DNA of 64,000 nt from Alistipes excrementigallinarum (GCA_019112825.1 DXIP01000018.1:62001-126000), one strand, 5' to 3'. Shown: positions 34,940 through 43,427, numbered from the stretch's first letter. Translations and numbers: made by a program. Notes: generated from the sequence alone by a model not told the origin.

Positions 34940-36292
34940 ATGAAACTATTCCGACTCACCCTCTGCGCGCTGCTGCTCTCGGCTGCGGCATCGTGCAACC
35001 GCAACACGGCCTCCTCGCAGGAGGAGGCCGAAGCCGAACCCCTGCACGACATCCGATACGGCATCATCGCCGACGACTACCGCCTCGAAGAGAACGAAGT
35101 GGCCCAGGGCGAGACCATGGGCAAGATTCTCAACCGCTACGGCATCTCGGCCGCCGTCATCGACCGGCTGGACAAGGTGGCCGAGAAGACCTTCCCCTTA
35201 CGCAACATCCGCGCCGGCCAGAAGTATGTGGCCTTCATCCACGAGGATTCGCTCTACGCGCCCCATCTGGACTACCTGGCCTACGAGCGCAGTCTGTCGG
35301 ACTACGTGGTCTTCGAGTTCATGGGCGACTCGGTAGCCGTCCGCACGGGCGAAAAGGAGTTCACCACGCGACGCTCGAAGAAGAGCGCCGTCATCACCTC
35401 CTCGCTCTGGGGCTCCATCATGGAGAAGAACCTCCCCTACGCGCTGGCCGCCGAGCTGGAGGACATCTACCAGTGGACGGTCGACTTCTTCGGCATCCAG
35501 AAGGGTGACAGCTTCACGGTCATCTACGACGAGCGCTTCATCGACGACACGGTTTCGATAGGCATCGGCCGCATCTGGGGCGCCCGCTTCAACCATGCCG
35601 GCAAGGAGTACTACGCCATCCCGTTCCGCCAGGGCGGGAAGCTCCAATACTGGGAGGCCGACGGGGCCAGCCTGCGCAAGCAGATGCTCAAGGCGCCGCT
35701 CAAGTATACGCGCATCAGCTCGAAGTTCACCTATGCGCGCAAGCACCCGATTTACAAGGTCTACCGTCCCCACACGGGCGTCGACTACGCCGCCCCGAAG
35801 GGTACGCCCGTACATGCCGTGGCCGACGGCGTCGTAGTCTTCAGAGGCTGGGGCGGCGGAGGCGGCAACACGCTCAAAATCAAGCATCCGGGCAACATGA
35901 TGACCGGCTATCTCCACCTGAGCGGCTTTGCCAAGGGCATCACGCAGGGCAAGCACGTGACGCAGGGCCAGCTCATCGGCTACGTGGGCTCGACGGGTGC
36001 CTCGACGGGTCCGCACCTCGACTACCGCGTATGGCGCAACGGCAAGCCCATCAACCCGCTCACCATCCCGCAGGAGCCTTCGGAGCCCATTTCGAAGGAG
36101 AACCGCCGGACCTTTGAGTTCGTCCGCGACCGCATCATGGCCGAGCTCAACGGCGACGTTCCCGCCGAGGAGCGCATCGTGCAGCTCGACTCGCTGGTCG
36201 TTCCCGAAGGGTTCGTAGCGAAGCAGCTGGAGGCTCCGGCCGCTGAAAAAAAGGCCTCGTCGGAAGGGAAAGCGGAAAGCAAGAAGAGCTGA
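34940..36292 (+). CDS. M23 family peptidoglycan peptidase, lipoprotein
   Basis: A 450-residue cell-wall endopeptidase candidate. The signal peptide ends in LSAAASC, giving a lipoprotein. Residues about 40-250 contain an OapA/LysM-like region (NEVAQGETMGKILNRYGISA) and the beta-strand pack seen in MepM-type enzymes. The M23 domain has H278-x3-D282 (HTGVDYAAPKGTPV) and the second site TGPHLDYRVW with H359 and D361. Canonical M23 reads HLH there, so an Asp replaces a zinc-ligand His. The Lys/Ser/Glu-rich tail is short. First gene of an operon with ispD and a PH-domain protein; the promoter sits just before the ATG. Confidence 0.88.
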   Translation: MKLFRLTLCALLLSAAASCNRNTASSQEEAEAEPLHDIRYGIIADDYRLEENEVAQGETMGKILNRYGISAAVIDRLDKVAEKTFPLRNIRAGQKYVAFIHEDSLYAPHLDYLAYERSLSDYVVFEFMGDSVAVRTGEKEFTTRRSKKSAVITSSLWGSIMEKNLPYALAAELEDIYQWTVDFFGIQKGDSFTVIYDERFIDDTVSIGIGRIWGARFNHAGKEYYAIPFRQGGKLQYWEADGASLRKQMLKAPLKYTRISSKFTYARKHPIYKVYRPHTGVDYAAPKGTPVHAVADGVVVFRGWGGGGGNTLKIKHPGNMMTGYLHLSGFAKGITQGKHVTQGQLIGYVGSTGASTGPHLDYRVWRNGKPINPLTIPQEPSEPISKENRRTFEFVRDRIMAELNGDVPAEERIVQLDSLVVPEGFVAKQLEAPAAEKKASSEGKAESKKS

Positions 36293-36370
36293 TTGCGGCA
36301 AAGTCGGAGCACGGAACAGGGTGACGCACCCCGGTGCGGCACGGTATTTTCAGAGAAGCATACTACCACG

Positions 36371-37129
36371 ATGACCACAGGCGTTATAATCGTAGCGGGC
36401 GGAAGCGGGAACCGAATGGGGAGCAGCATCCCCAAGCAGTTCCTCTTCCTGGGCAACCGCCCCGTGCTGGCCCACACCATCGACGCATTTGCCCGGGCAC
36501 TGCCGCGTGCGGCGCTCGTGGTCGTGCTCCCGGCCGAACACATCGACTACTGGCGCAACCTCTCGGCACGCTTCGACGTGGCGCCGCACCGCATGGTAGC
36601 AGGCGGGCGTGAGCGCTTCGACTCGGTGCTCCGGGGACTCGAGGCGCTGCCTTCGGAGACGGAGCTCATCGCCGTACAGGACGGCGTGCGGCCGCTCGTC
36701 TCGCGCGGGCTCATCCGACGCATGTTCGAGGCGGCCGAGCAATACGGCGCGGCGATTCCCGTCGTGGCGCCGGTCGACTCGTTCCGCAGCGTGGAGGGCG
36801 AGGATGATTCAATCATCGTCGACCGCCGCAGGCTGCGCATCGTGCAGACCCCCCAGGTCTTCTGCGGCGAACTGCTGCGCGACGCCTACCGGGTCGGCTA
36901 CCGGCCGGAGTTCACTGACGACGCCTCGGTGGTCGAGGCCTCGGGCTGTCCGATACACCTCTGCGAGGGGGAGCGCGCCAATCTGAAAATCACCACGCGC
37001 GAGGACCTGGTCGTAGCCGCAGCGCTGCTCGAAATGCGCGACGAAGAGGAGCAGCGGCAGCGTGCGGAGCAGGGAGGGACTGCGCCGGAGGACGCGGCCG
37101 AAGCGGCGGACGGCGCCGGCGAACGATAA
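36371..37129 (+). CDS. ispD: 2-C-methyl-D-erythritol 4-phosphate cytidylyltransferase
   Basis: IspD couples CTP to methylerythritol phosphate in the MEP pathway, the step before IspE. The 252-residue protein has the nucleotide-binding IIVAGGSGNRMGSSIPKQFL, VAGGRERFDSVLRGLEAL, AVQDGVRPLVSRGLI, TPQVFCGELL and FTDDASVVEASG motifs. The core ends near residue 225; the last 25 or so residues are a Glu/Ala-rich tail (QRAEQGGTAPEDAAEAADGA) beyond the usual family end. The ATG at 36371 gives the normal N-terminus. It lies 78 bases after the M23 gene and 72 before the PH-domain gene, all on one strand. Confidence 0.95.
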   Translation: MTTGVIIVAGGSGNRMGSSIPKQFLFLGNRPVLAHTIDAFARALPRAALVVVLPAEHIDYWRNLSARFDVAPHRMVAGGRERFDSVLRGLEALPSETELIAVQDGVRPLVSRGLIRRMFEAAEQYGAAIPVVAPVDSFRSVEGEDDSIIVDRRRLRIVQTPQVFCGELLRDAYRVGYRPEFTDDASVVEASGCPIHLCEGERANLKITTREDLVVAAALLEMRDEEEQRQRAEQGGTAPEDAAEAADGAGER

Positions 37130-37201
37130 CAGAGAGACGACAGAACAGAACAGAAAAGAAATACGGACGAAGAGGAGGCGTCCCGCAGGAACGAACCAAA
37201 G

Positions 37202-37786
37202 ATGGAACACATCTACACATACCGCTTCAGCCGGTCGATGTACTACCGGGCAGCCGCCTTCATCGGCGTCTTCATCCTGCTCGGATGGCTGCTCTACCAC
37301 CTCTATGCGGGCGGGTTCATCTCGGCATGGTTCACCTCGTGCGTCGTGGCGCTCATCGCCCTGATGGCGCTCTCGATTCCGCGGCGAATTGTCGTCACGG
37401 AGGAGAAGGTCGAGGTGCGCTGCCTGCTCGACATCACCGAGGTGCGCCGCGAGGAGATTGCCTCGGTGCGACGGGTCGACAACCGGCGCATGAAGTGGTT
37501 CATCCCCCTCTTCGGCGGCTACGGATTCTTCGGATACTACGGCCACTACCTCGACCTGAGGCGTTTCGAGCGGGTGAAGCTCTACGCCTCCGAGTGGCGC
37601 AACTTCGTCGAGATTACCGACATCTACGAGGAGCGGCTCTTCGTCTCGTGCGCCGAGGCGGACCGTCTGGTCGAGGAGCTCACCCCGCCGACGGGCAACC
37701 GTCCCGAGGACGATGACGAGGAGAACGAAGAGGACGATGAGGCCGCAGCCGAGGATTCGGCAAAGGTGAACGGAACCGGGAGATAG
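37202..37786 (+). CDS. PH-domain membrane protein
   Basis: A 194-residue protein with two adjacent membrane helices (YYRAAAFIGVFILLGWLLYH and WFTSCVVALIALMALSI). A bacterial pleckstrin-homology-like domain follows (RRIVVTEEKVEVRCLLDITE through FVEITDIYEERLFVSCAEAD). The last 30 or so residues are strongly acidic (EDDDEENEEDDEAAAED). Such proteins are common in Bacteroidota and have no defined role. Third gene after the M23 peptidase and ispD. Confidence 0.8.
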   Translation: MEHIYTYRFSRSMYYRAAAFIGVFILLGWLLYHLYAGGFISAWFTSCVVALIALMALSIPRRIVVTEEKVEVRCLLDITEVRREEIASVRRVDNRRMKWFIPLFGGYGFFGYYGHYLDLRRFERVKLYASEWRNFVEITDIYEERLFVSCAEADRLVEELTPPTGNRPEDDDEENEEDDEAAAEDSAKVNGTGR

Positions 37787-37851
37787 GCCGGTCTTCTCAC
37801 CATCACACAGAAAACCCACTATTTACAAACCTTTTAAAAAATCAAAAAAAG

Positions 37852-38016
37852 ATGAAAAAGTATCGTTGCACCGTATGCGATTGGATTTATGACCCTGCAG
37901 TCGGCGACCCCGAAGGTGGCATCGCCCCCGGCACGGCATTCGAAGATATTCCCGAGGATTGGGTTTGCCCGCTTTGCGGCGTTGGCAAGGACCAGTTCGA
38001 GGTAGTCGAGGAGTAA
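37852..38016 (+). CDS. Rubredoxin
   Basis: A 54-residue rubredoxin, a one-iron electron carrier usually serving oxygen or peroxide detoxification in anaerobes. The iron site is complete: C6-x2-C9 (YRCTVCDWIYDP) and C39-x2-C42 (WVCPLCGVGKDQF), with the aromatic core residues in place. Codon use differs from its neighbours (AAA, GAT, GGT, CGT and ATT are frequent), a pattern fitting high expression rather than foreign origin. It is followed directly by a strong terminator. No partner such as rubrerythrin or a diiron reductase is in the window. Confidence 0.97.
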   Translation: MKKYRCTVCDWIYDPAVGDPEGGIAPGTAFEDIPEDWVCPLCGVGKDQFEVVEE

Positions 38017-38043
38017 TCCCCGACCTGCCGCATACGGCCATGC

Positions 38044-38078
38044 GGGCGTATCCGTTCGACGGATACGCCCTTTTTTTT
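38044..38078 (+). terminator. Terminator of the rubredoxin gene
   Basis: GGGCGTATCCG pairs perfectly with CGGATACGCCC around TTCGA, followed by eight T. Confidence 0.93.
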
Positions 38079-38191
38079 GTGCCGTACGGAGCGCTGCAGA
38101 GCACGGAGACCGTGCGGTGCGTGCGGCGAAACGGAACGGTCGCGGCGAAACAGACGGACGTGCGGGAAAACAGCCGCGGGCTACAGCAGCA

Positions 38192-38330
38192 GGAAACAGC
38201 AGCGGAAAACAGCGTGCGGAAAACAGCGTGCGGGAAACAGCTTGCAGGAAACAGCGTGCAGGAAACGGCGGTGGAAAACGGCGGCGGGAAATGGCGTGCG
38301 GGAAACAGCGTGCGGGAAACGGCCGCGGGA
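38192..38330. repeat. 14-base tandem repeat, about ten units
   Basis: Units resembling GGAAACAGCGTGCG recur with starts at 38192, 38204, 38218, 38233, 38247, 38261, 38273, 38287, 38301 and 38315, mostly 14 bases apart with 12- and 15-base variants. The period is not a multiple of three and no gene covers it, so it behaves like an intergenic minisatellite. Confidence 0.9.
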
Positions 38331-38402
38331 GGCGGTTGCCCTCAACGGCTGCGCAACCATGACGTACCGTACCAGCCCCATGCCCCCATGCGCAGCCATA
38401 AA

Positions 38403-38439
38403 CAAAAAAACGGGACGCCCCGACATGGGGCTTCCCGTT
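38403..38439 (-). terminator. Terminator of the dipeptidyl peptidase III gene
   Basis: AACGGGA with GCCCC pairs with GGGGC and TCCCGTT around a five-base loop (one internal mismatch). Seven T follow on the minus strand. Confidence 0.85.
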
Positions 38440-38493
38440 GAATTCAGGCTGCGGAGGGGCGTCACCAGGACGCACCGCTTCGCCTCGACCGCA

Positions 38494-40512
38494 TCAGTTG
38501 ATGTTGGGCAGGTAGGAGTAGTTCTTCGAGTAGTTGAGCATCTGCTCGACGTAGTTGTTCGAGTAGGAAATCTTCACGTCGACCACCTTGCCGTCCTGCT
38601 CCACCAGTTCGAACTCCGGATTGACGAATCCGCCGTAGGGCTCGATGTTGAGGGCCGAATAGCGCTCGAGCACCTCGCGATGGAGCTCGGGGTCCACCTT
38701 GACGGCGTAACGCTCCACCAGCTCGCGGCCCGCCTCGTAGTCGCCCTCGGACTTGATACGCTGAATCTCACCCAGCATGCGGCCGAAGAGCTCACGCAGC
38801 TTCTCGAAGTCGTTCACCACCACGTAGCGCTTGCCATCCTTCGTGACCCACTCGATGACGTTGTCGGCACGCCCCTGCTCGTAGCACCACTCCGAGATGA
38901 GCTTGCGGTTGCGCATGTGCGACTCCTCGACATTCTTGCCCGGCTCGATGCGCGCCAGCTGCGTCATCATGCCGTTGAGGATGTACTTGGCATAGCCCGC
39001 CTTGGCCACGTCGAACGAGGGAACGAGTCCCAGCTCGACCATCTTGGGGTCGCCCAGGTAGTAGAGACCGAAGAGGTCGGCACGCGCCTCCTCGAGCGTC
39101 GAGCCGTAGCTCTTCAGCTCGCCGCCCTTGACGCCCGGAGCCAACTGGCCCGAGCCGTGGCCGAGGCACTCGTGCAGGTCGGTATGCAGGTCGTCGGCCA
39201 GCTTGCCGTAGCGGTCCATCCGCTCGCGGTCCTCGGCGCGCAGGACGAACTCCTCGTTGAAGCCGTTGCCGTGGGCCGCCATGTCATAGGCATAGGTAAT
39301 GTTGTCGATGGTCACCGACTTCGAGCCGTACTCCTTGCGAATCCAGTCGGCGTTGGGCAGGTTGATGCCGATGGGCGTCGAGGGGTAGCAGTCGCCGCCG
39401 AGCATCGCCACGGTGATGACCTTGGCCGAGACGCCCTTCACCTGCTTCTTGCGGTACTCGGGAGCAACGGGCGAGTGGTCCTCGAACCACTGTGCGTTCT
39501 CCGAGATGACCGTCGTGCGGTGGCTGGCCGTCGAGTCGACGAAGTTGACAATCGCCTCCCACGAAGCCTTGCGGCCCAGCGGGTCACCGTAATCCTCGAT
39601 GAAGCCGTTGACGAAGTCGACGTTCGACACCGTGTCGCGCACCCAGCCGATGTTGAAGCGGTCGAACTCACGCAGGTCGCCCGAGCGGTAGTAGGATATC
39701 AGCGCGGCGATGTTCGACTTCTGGGGTTCGTTGGCCACCGCCTCGGCCTTTTCGAGCCAGTAGACAATCCGCTCGATGGCCGGCGAGTACATGCCGCCCA
39801 CCTTCCAGACCCGCTCGCACACCTTGCCGTTCTCCTTGACCAGCTTCGAGTTGAGTCCGTAGGAAATGGGCTCCGGGTCGTTGGGGTCGGCCATTGCGGC
39901 GTAGAACTGCTCGACCTCGGCCTGGGTTACCCCCTCGTAGTAGTTGTTCGACGAGGTGGCCACCAGGTCCGCGCCCGCCGCCTGGTTCAGGCGCGTGGCG
40001 TAGAGCGAGGGGTCGAAAATCGCCTTGCAGACCTCGCCGCGCAGGGCGTTCAGCTCGCCGAAGCACTCCTCGGGGATGGTCTCGATGACGTCGAGCAGGT
40101 AGCCCTCCGTAAATTCGGGGACAAACTTGTCGTTCGAGTAGTGGTGGTGGATGCCGTTGGCGAACCAGACCTTCTTGAGGTACTTCTCCAGAGCCTTCCA
40201 TTCGGGCGTCGTACGGTCGCCCTTGAAGTGCTCGTAGACGGTCTCCAGCGTGCGGCGCACGGCCAGGTTGTACTTGAAGTTCTGGTCGTAGAGGATGTCA
40301 CGGCCGCACTTGGCCGCCTCCGAAAGGTAGTAAATCAGCTCCTTCTGCTCGAGCGGCAGCTGCTCGAAGCCGGGAACCTCGTAACGAATCACCTTGATGT
40401 CGTCGAAACGGTCGACCACCCAGGGGGCCTCGCTCTTCGGATGCTCTCCGCACGAAGCCAGCACAGCGCCAAGCAATGTCATGGTAACGGGAATCGGTAG
40501 ATTTTTTTTCAT
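38494..40512 (-). CDS. Dipeptidyl peptidase III (M49 family)
   Basis: A 672-residue zinc dipeptidyl peptidase. The N-terminus is a lipoprotein signal ending in LGAVLASC, so it is exported and membrane-attached. The M49 zinc motif HECLGH lies at residues 447-452 (DLHECLGHGSGQLAPG), with the third ligand in LEEARADLFGLYYL. HECLGH is the form typical of Bacteroidota members rather than the eukaryotic HELLGH. Conserved SSNNYYEGVT and MLGGDCYPSTPIGINLPN blocks flank the cleft. It acts on short peptides, probably in the periplasm. Monocistronic, with a promoter 69 bases upstream of the ATG and its own terminator. Confidence 0.93.
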   Translation of the reverse strand: MKKNLPIPVTMTLLGAVLASCGEHPKSEAPWVVDRFDDIKVIRYEVPGFEQLPLEQKELIYYLSEAAKCGRDILYDQNFKYNLAVRRTLETVYEHFKGDRTTPEWKALEKYLKKVWFANGIHHHYSNDKFVPEFTEGYLLDVIETIPEECFGELNALRGEVCKAIFDPSLYATRLNQAAGADLVATSSNNYYEGVTQAEVEQFYAAMADPNDPEPISYGLNSKLVKENGKVCERVWKVGGMYSPAIERIVYWLEKAEAVANEPQKSNIAALISYYRSGDLREFDRFNIGWVRDTVSNVDFVNGFIEDYGDPLGRKASWEAIVNFVDSTASHRTTVISENAQWFEDHSPVAPEYRKKQVKGVSAKVITVAMLGGDCYPSTPIGINLPNADWIRKEYGSKSVTIDNITYAYDMAAHGNGFNEEFVLRAEDRERMDRYGKLADDLHTDLHECLGHGSGQLAPGVKGGELKSYGSTLEEARADLFGLYYLGDPKMVELGLVPSFDVAKAGYAKYILNGMMTQLARIEPGKNVEESHMRNRKLISEWCYEQGRADNVIEWVTKDGKRYVVVNDFEKLRELFGRMLGEIQRIKSEGDYEAGRELVERYAVKVDPELHREVLERYSALNIEPYGGFVNPEFELVEQDGKVVDVKISYSNNYVEQMLNYSKNYSYLPNIN

Positions 40513-40580
40513 ACAATAAAATTAATGTGTTTGCTCCATTTTCCGTGCCTCGCCACACGGAGCATGTCGGGTTCGAACTC

Positions 40581-40588
40581 CAAATATA
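40581..40588 (-). promoter_or_regulatory. -7 element for dipeptidyl peptidase III
   Basis: TATATTTG on the minus strand, a full match, immediately after the terminator of the upstream barrel gene. Confidence 0.75.
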
Positions 40589-40600
40589 CGAAAATCCCGC

Positions 40601-40632
40601 AAAAAAACGCATCTCCCCGCAGGAAGATGCGT
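40601..40632 (-). terminator. Terminator of the outer-membrane barrel gene
   Basis: ACGCATCT pairs with AGATGCGT around a ten-base loop, with a seven-base T run on the minus strand. Confidence 0.85.
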
Positions 40633-40654
40633 CGGTCATGTTGCAAGGTCAGGC

Positions 40655-41278
40655 TCAGAACTTGAAGTTGTAGCCTACCAGGACGAAGAAGCAGCCGTTG
40701 TGCAGCTTCACGTCGGCATTCTTCGACAGGTTGTTGAAACCCACGTCGTAGCCCACTCCGGCAAAGAAGTTTTCGAGGAATTCGACGCTCGCACCGAAGC
40801 GCATGCCGAATTCGGAGCGCTTGACGTTGGAGTCGGTTCCGAAGGTATCGGCCTTGACCGAGGTGTCGCCCGACTGGGCTTCGGTGGTGCCGCCCAGTCC
40901 GAGCGAATAGTAGAAGCCCGCGGCCGGGATAATCGAAATCTTGTCCGAAATGTTCCAATGGTAGTTGACCATAATGGGCACCTCGAGGTAGGTCATGCGG
41001 ATGGTCGTGGTCGTCCGCTCCACTTTCTGCTCGGCTCCCTTGAGCGAGAGGTAGAGGCCCGTCTCCAGATAGAAGGGCATCGACTCCAGGAAATTGTACT
41101 GATAGGAGCCGCCCACCTGGAACGAAACGCGCGACGAAGGCGAAATGGACATGCCGTCCTGCTTGAAGGTCATGTTGGAGACATTCATACCGGCGCGAAT
41201 ACCGACAATGTGCTTCTCCTGAGCGGAGAGCGTGCCCGCAACGCAGAGCGCGCAGAGCAGAGCAACGAGTTTCTTCAT
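40655..41278 (-). CDS. Outer-membrane beta-barrel protein (PorT-like)
   Basis: A 207-residue exported barrel protein with signal peptide MKKLVALLCALCVAGTLSAQ. The mature region has alternating strands typical of the PF13568/PorT-like small barrels: GIRAGMNVSNMTF, FYLETGLYLSLKG, MTYLEVPIMVNYHW, SIIPAAGFYYSLGLGG and FFAGVGYDVGFNNL. It ends in Phe (VLVGYNFKF), as outer-membrane proteins do. The ATG at 41278 gives the signal peptide; codons upstream overlap the leader. Function unknown. Single gene with a predicted leader of about 115 bases. Confidence 0.87.
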   Translation of the reverse strand: MKKLVALLCALCVAGTLSAQEKHIVGIRAGMNVSNMTFKQDGMSISPSSRVSFQVGGSYQYNFLESMPFYLETGLYLSLKGAEQKVERTTTTIRMTYLEVPIMVNYHWNISDKISIIPAAGFYYSLGLGGTTEAQSGDTSVKADTFGTDSNVKRSEFGMRFGASVEFLENFFAGVGYDVGFNNLSKNADVKLHNGCFFVLVGYNFKF

Positions 41279-41401
41279 ACTCTCGGTTTTTAAGGTTCGA
41301 CCCGTACCGACCGGGGTCGTTTGATGGTTAGGGGTTGGTTGGGCCGGCTCCGGACGGTACGGATGGAGGGGGCATCCCGGCTCCGGCCACATTTGCACAC
41401 C

Positions 41402-41433
41402 CCAAGTTACGACTTTTTCCGCGACATTCCAAA
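41402..41433 (-). promoter_or_regulatory. Promoter of the outer-membrane barrel gene
   Basis: On the minus strand TTTG, a 20-base spacer and TAACTTGG (one mismatch to TAnnTTTG). Confidence 0.55.
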
Positions 41434-41515
41434 CTTTCGGCCGCCTCTTTGAACGAAGAAGCACACCCGGACGACGTTTTTTTCCGGTTTTTTTCATTCT
41501 TATGATTATCTTTTC

Positions 41516-41523
41516 TACCTTTG
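41516..41523 (+). promoter_or_regulatory. -7 element for panC-panD
   Basis: TACCTTTG, a full match, 23 bases before the panC ATG. Confidence 0.8.
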
Positions 41524-41546
41524 CCCCGCAATTTGTTGCCAAAGCG

Positions 41547-42383
41547 ATGAAAATCTTTACCCGTGTCAACGAGCTCCGCGAGGAGCTGGACAAGAGGGAA
41601 CAGGCCGGAATCGGCTTCGTTCCCACGATGGGCGCCCTGCATGCAGGCCACCGTTCGCTGGTGGAGCGCGCCCGCAAGGAGAACTCCACCGTCGTGGTGA
41701 GCGTCTTCGTCAACCCGACGCAGTTCAACGACAAGAACGACCTGCACCGCTACCCCCGTACCCCCGAGGCCGACGCCCGCGTACTGGAGCAGGCCGGCGC
41801 CGACTTCGTGCTGATGCCCTCGGTCGAGGAGATTTACCCCGAGCCCGACACCCGCACCTTCGAGTTCGGTGCGGTGGACAAGGTGATGGAGGGCGCCACG
41901 CGTCCGGGTCACTTCAACGGCGTGGCCCAGGTTGTCAGCCGGCTCTTCGACATCGTCCGCCCGGCGCGCGCCTACTTCGGCGAGAAGGACTTCCAGCAAA
42001 TCGCCGTCGTCAAGGCGATGGTCCACCAGCTGGGACTCCCCGTGCAGATTGTCGAGTGCCCCATCGTCCGCGGCGAGGACGGTCTGGCCCTCTCGTCGCG
42101 CAACACGCTGCTCGACAAGGAGCACCGCGCCGCTGCACCTCACATCTACGCCACGCTGCGCGCCGCCGTCGAGAAGTCGCACGAGATGACGCCCGACGAG
42201 CTGAAGGCCTGGGTTACGGCCGAAGTCGAGCGCAATCCGCTGCTCAAGGTGGTCTACTATCAGTCGGTCGACGCCGCAACGATGCAGGAGGTACACGACT
42301 GGAACGACGCTCCGCGCATCCAGGGCTGCATCGCCGTCATGGCCGGACAGATTCGTCTAATCGATAACATCCGTATCCGATAA
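41547..42383 (+). CDS. panC: Pantothenate synthetase
   Basis: PanC condenses pantoate and beta-alanine with ATP to form pantothenate, the coenzyme A precursor. The 278-residue protein shows the HIGH-type nucleotide motif VPTMGALHAGHRSLV, FVNPTQFNDKNDLHRYPRT, GHFNGVAQVVSRLF, YFGEKDFQQIAVVKAMV and the KMSKS-like LALSSRNTLL. The start at ATG 41547 matches the family. Its stop overlaps the start of panD by one base (TAATG), so the two pathway genes are co-transcribed and coupled. Confidence 0.97.
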   Translation: MKIFTRVNELREELDKREQAGIGFVPTMGALHAGHRSLVERARKENSTVVVSVFVNPTQFNDKNDLHRYPRTPEADARVLEQAGADFVLMPSVEEIYPEPDTRTFEFGAVDKVMEGATRPGHFNGVAQVVSRLFDIVRPARAYFGEKDFQQIAVVKAMVHQLGLPVQIVECPIVRGEDGLALSSRNTLLDKEHRAAAPHIYATLRAAVEKSHEMTPDELKAWVTAEVERNPLLKVVYYQSVDAATMQEVHDWNDAPRIQGCIAVMAGQIRLIDNIRIR

Positions 42384-42742
42384 TGAAATTCCAAATCGAA
42401 GTCATCAAATCCAAGATTCACCGCGTGAAGGTCACGCAGGCGGATTTGAACTACGTGGGCAGCATCACCATCGACGAAGCGCTGCTGGAGGCTGCCAACA
42501 TGATTGAGGGCGAGAAGGTCCAAATCATGGACATCAACAACGGCGAGCGTTTCGAGACCTACATCATCAAGGGCGAGCGCGACAGCGGCTGCATCTGCCT
42601 CAACGGCGCCGCGGCACGCAAGGTCCAGGTAGGCGACGTGGTCATCATCGCCTCCTACGCCCTGATGGATTTCGAGGATGCCAAACAGTTCCGCCCCTGG
42701 GTCATCTTCCCCGACACGGAGACCAACCGTCTGGTGAAATAG
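42383..42742 (+). CDS. panD: Aspartate 1-decarboxylase proenzyme
   Basis: PanD makes the beta-alanine used by PanC. The 119-residue proenzyme cleaves itself between Gly26 and Ser27 (NYVGSITID) to create the pyruvoyl cofactor. Conserved KIHRVKVTQADLNYVGS, INNGERFETYII and CLNGAAARKVQVGDVVII blocks are present. Second gene of the panCD operon, with a terminator downstream. Confidence 0.97.
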   Translation: MKFQIEVIKSKIHRVKVTQADLNYVGSITIDEALLEAANMIEGEKVQIMDINNGERFETYIIKGERDSGCICLNGAAARKVQVGDVVIIASYALMDFEDAKQFRPWVIFPDTETNRLVK

Positions 42743-42798
42743 AGGCGACCGAGGGCCGCTGCAAGGTCTGTTCGGAAGAAAAAAAGCCCGAAAAAATG

Positions 42799-42828
42799 AA
42801 AAACTCCCTGCGTCGGGGAGTTTTTTTG
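42799..42828 (+). terminator. Terminator of panCD
   Basis: AAAACTCCC pairs with GGGAGTTTT around a seven-base loop, followed by a T run. Confidence 0.85.
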
Positions 42829-42839
42829 TTTCTAATCGT

Positions 42840-42847
42840 TATATTTG
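42840..42847 (+). promoter_or_regulatory. -7 element for the DUF456 - M16 operon
   Basis: TATATTTG, a full match, just after the panCD terminator and 55 bases before the ATG at 42903. Confidence 0.7.
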
Positions 42848-42902
42848 CTGACGGGAAACCGGGACGGTCCGCCGCGGACCCATCCCCGGCCCGCAGATTC
42901 GT

Positions 42903-43415
42903 ATGGACACCACGCTCGCCATCCTCGCCTTCCTCTTCGCACTCATCGGCATCGCCGGGTGCATTGTTCCGGCGCTTCCGGGCGTCATCCTCAGCTACGC
43001 GGGGCTGGTCTGCGCCTACTTCTGCTCCTACTCGCAGATTTCGACCGCCGCACTGCTCATCTGGCTCGCCGTCACGCTCTTCGTCTCGGTGGCCGACTAT
43101 TTTCTGCCTGCCTACATGACCCGCCGCTTCGGCGGCTCGCGCGCCGGCGCCATCGGTGCCACCATCGGCACCGTCGTCGGCTTCTTCTTCATCCCGCCGC
43201 TGGGCATCCTGCTGGGGCCCTTCGTCGGTGCCGTCATCGGCGAGTTGTGCCACAACCGGGAGGATATTTCAAAGGCCTTCCTCGTCGGCTTCGGCTCGTT
43301 CCTTTCGTTCATCGTCGGCACGGGGCTCAAGCTCATTGCCGCCGTGGGCATGTTCGTGCATATCTCCGCCGACACCTATCCGGTCGTGCGGGAGTGGTTC
43401 GCCTCCATTTTCTAA
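42903..43415 (+). CDS. DUF456 family membrane protein
   Basis: A 170-residue inner-membrane protein of the DUF456 family. Typical features are the GIAGCIVPALPGVILSYAGL helix and VADYFLPAYMTRRFGGSRAG with the Gly-rich GATIGTVVGFFFIPPLGILLG and GPFVGAVIGEL repeats. The family's function is unknown. It is 12 bases upstream of the M16 peptidase gene and shares its promoter, so both are probably made together. Confidence 0.88.
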   Translation: MDTTLAILAFLFALIGIAGCIVPALPGVILSYAGLVCAYFCSYSQISTAALLIWLAVTLFVSVADYFLPAYMTRRFGGSRAGAIGATIGTVVGFFFIPPLGILLGPFVGAVIGELCHNREDISKAFLVGFGSFLSFIVGTGLKLIAAVGMFVHISADTYPVVREWFASIF

Positions 43416-43427
43416 ACCAAACCATAG

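Larger units (their letters stand above)
38017..38493. other. Non-coding stretch with tandem repeats
   Basis: The 477-base interval between rubredoxin and dipeptidyl peptidase III holds the rubredoxin terminator (38044-38078), a 14-base tandem repeat block (38192-38330) and the terminator of the convergent peptidase gene (38403-38439). Open frames across the repeats encode low-complexity Arg/Gly/Ala strings and are not credible genes. Confidence 0.7.

Noticed and set aside
38192..38330. Possible CRISPR array
   Set aside because: The units are head-to-tail with no unique spacers, and no cas gene is in the window.
38077..38465. Short frames through the 14-base repeats
   Set aside because: The encoded Arg/Gly/Ala or Phe/Pro/Cys strings arise from the repeat itself, the period is not a multiple of three, and there is no initiation context.
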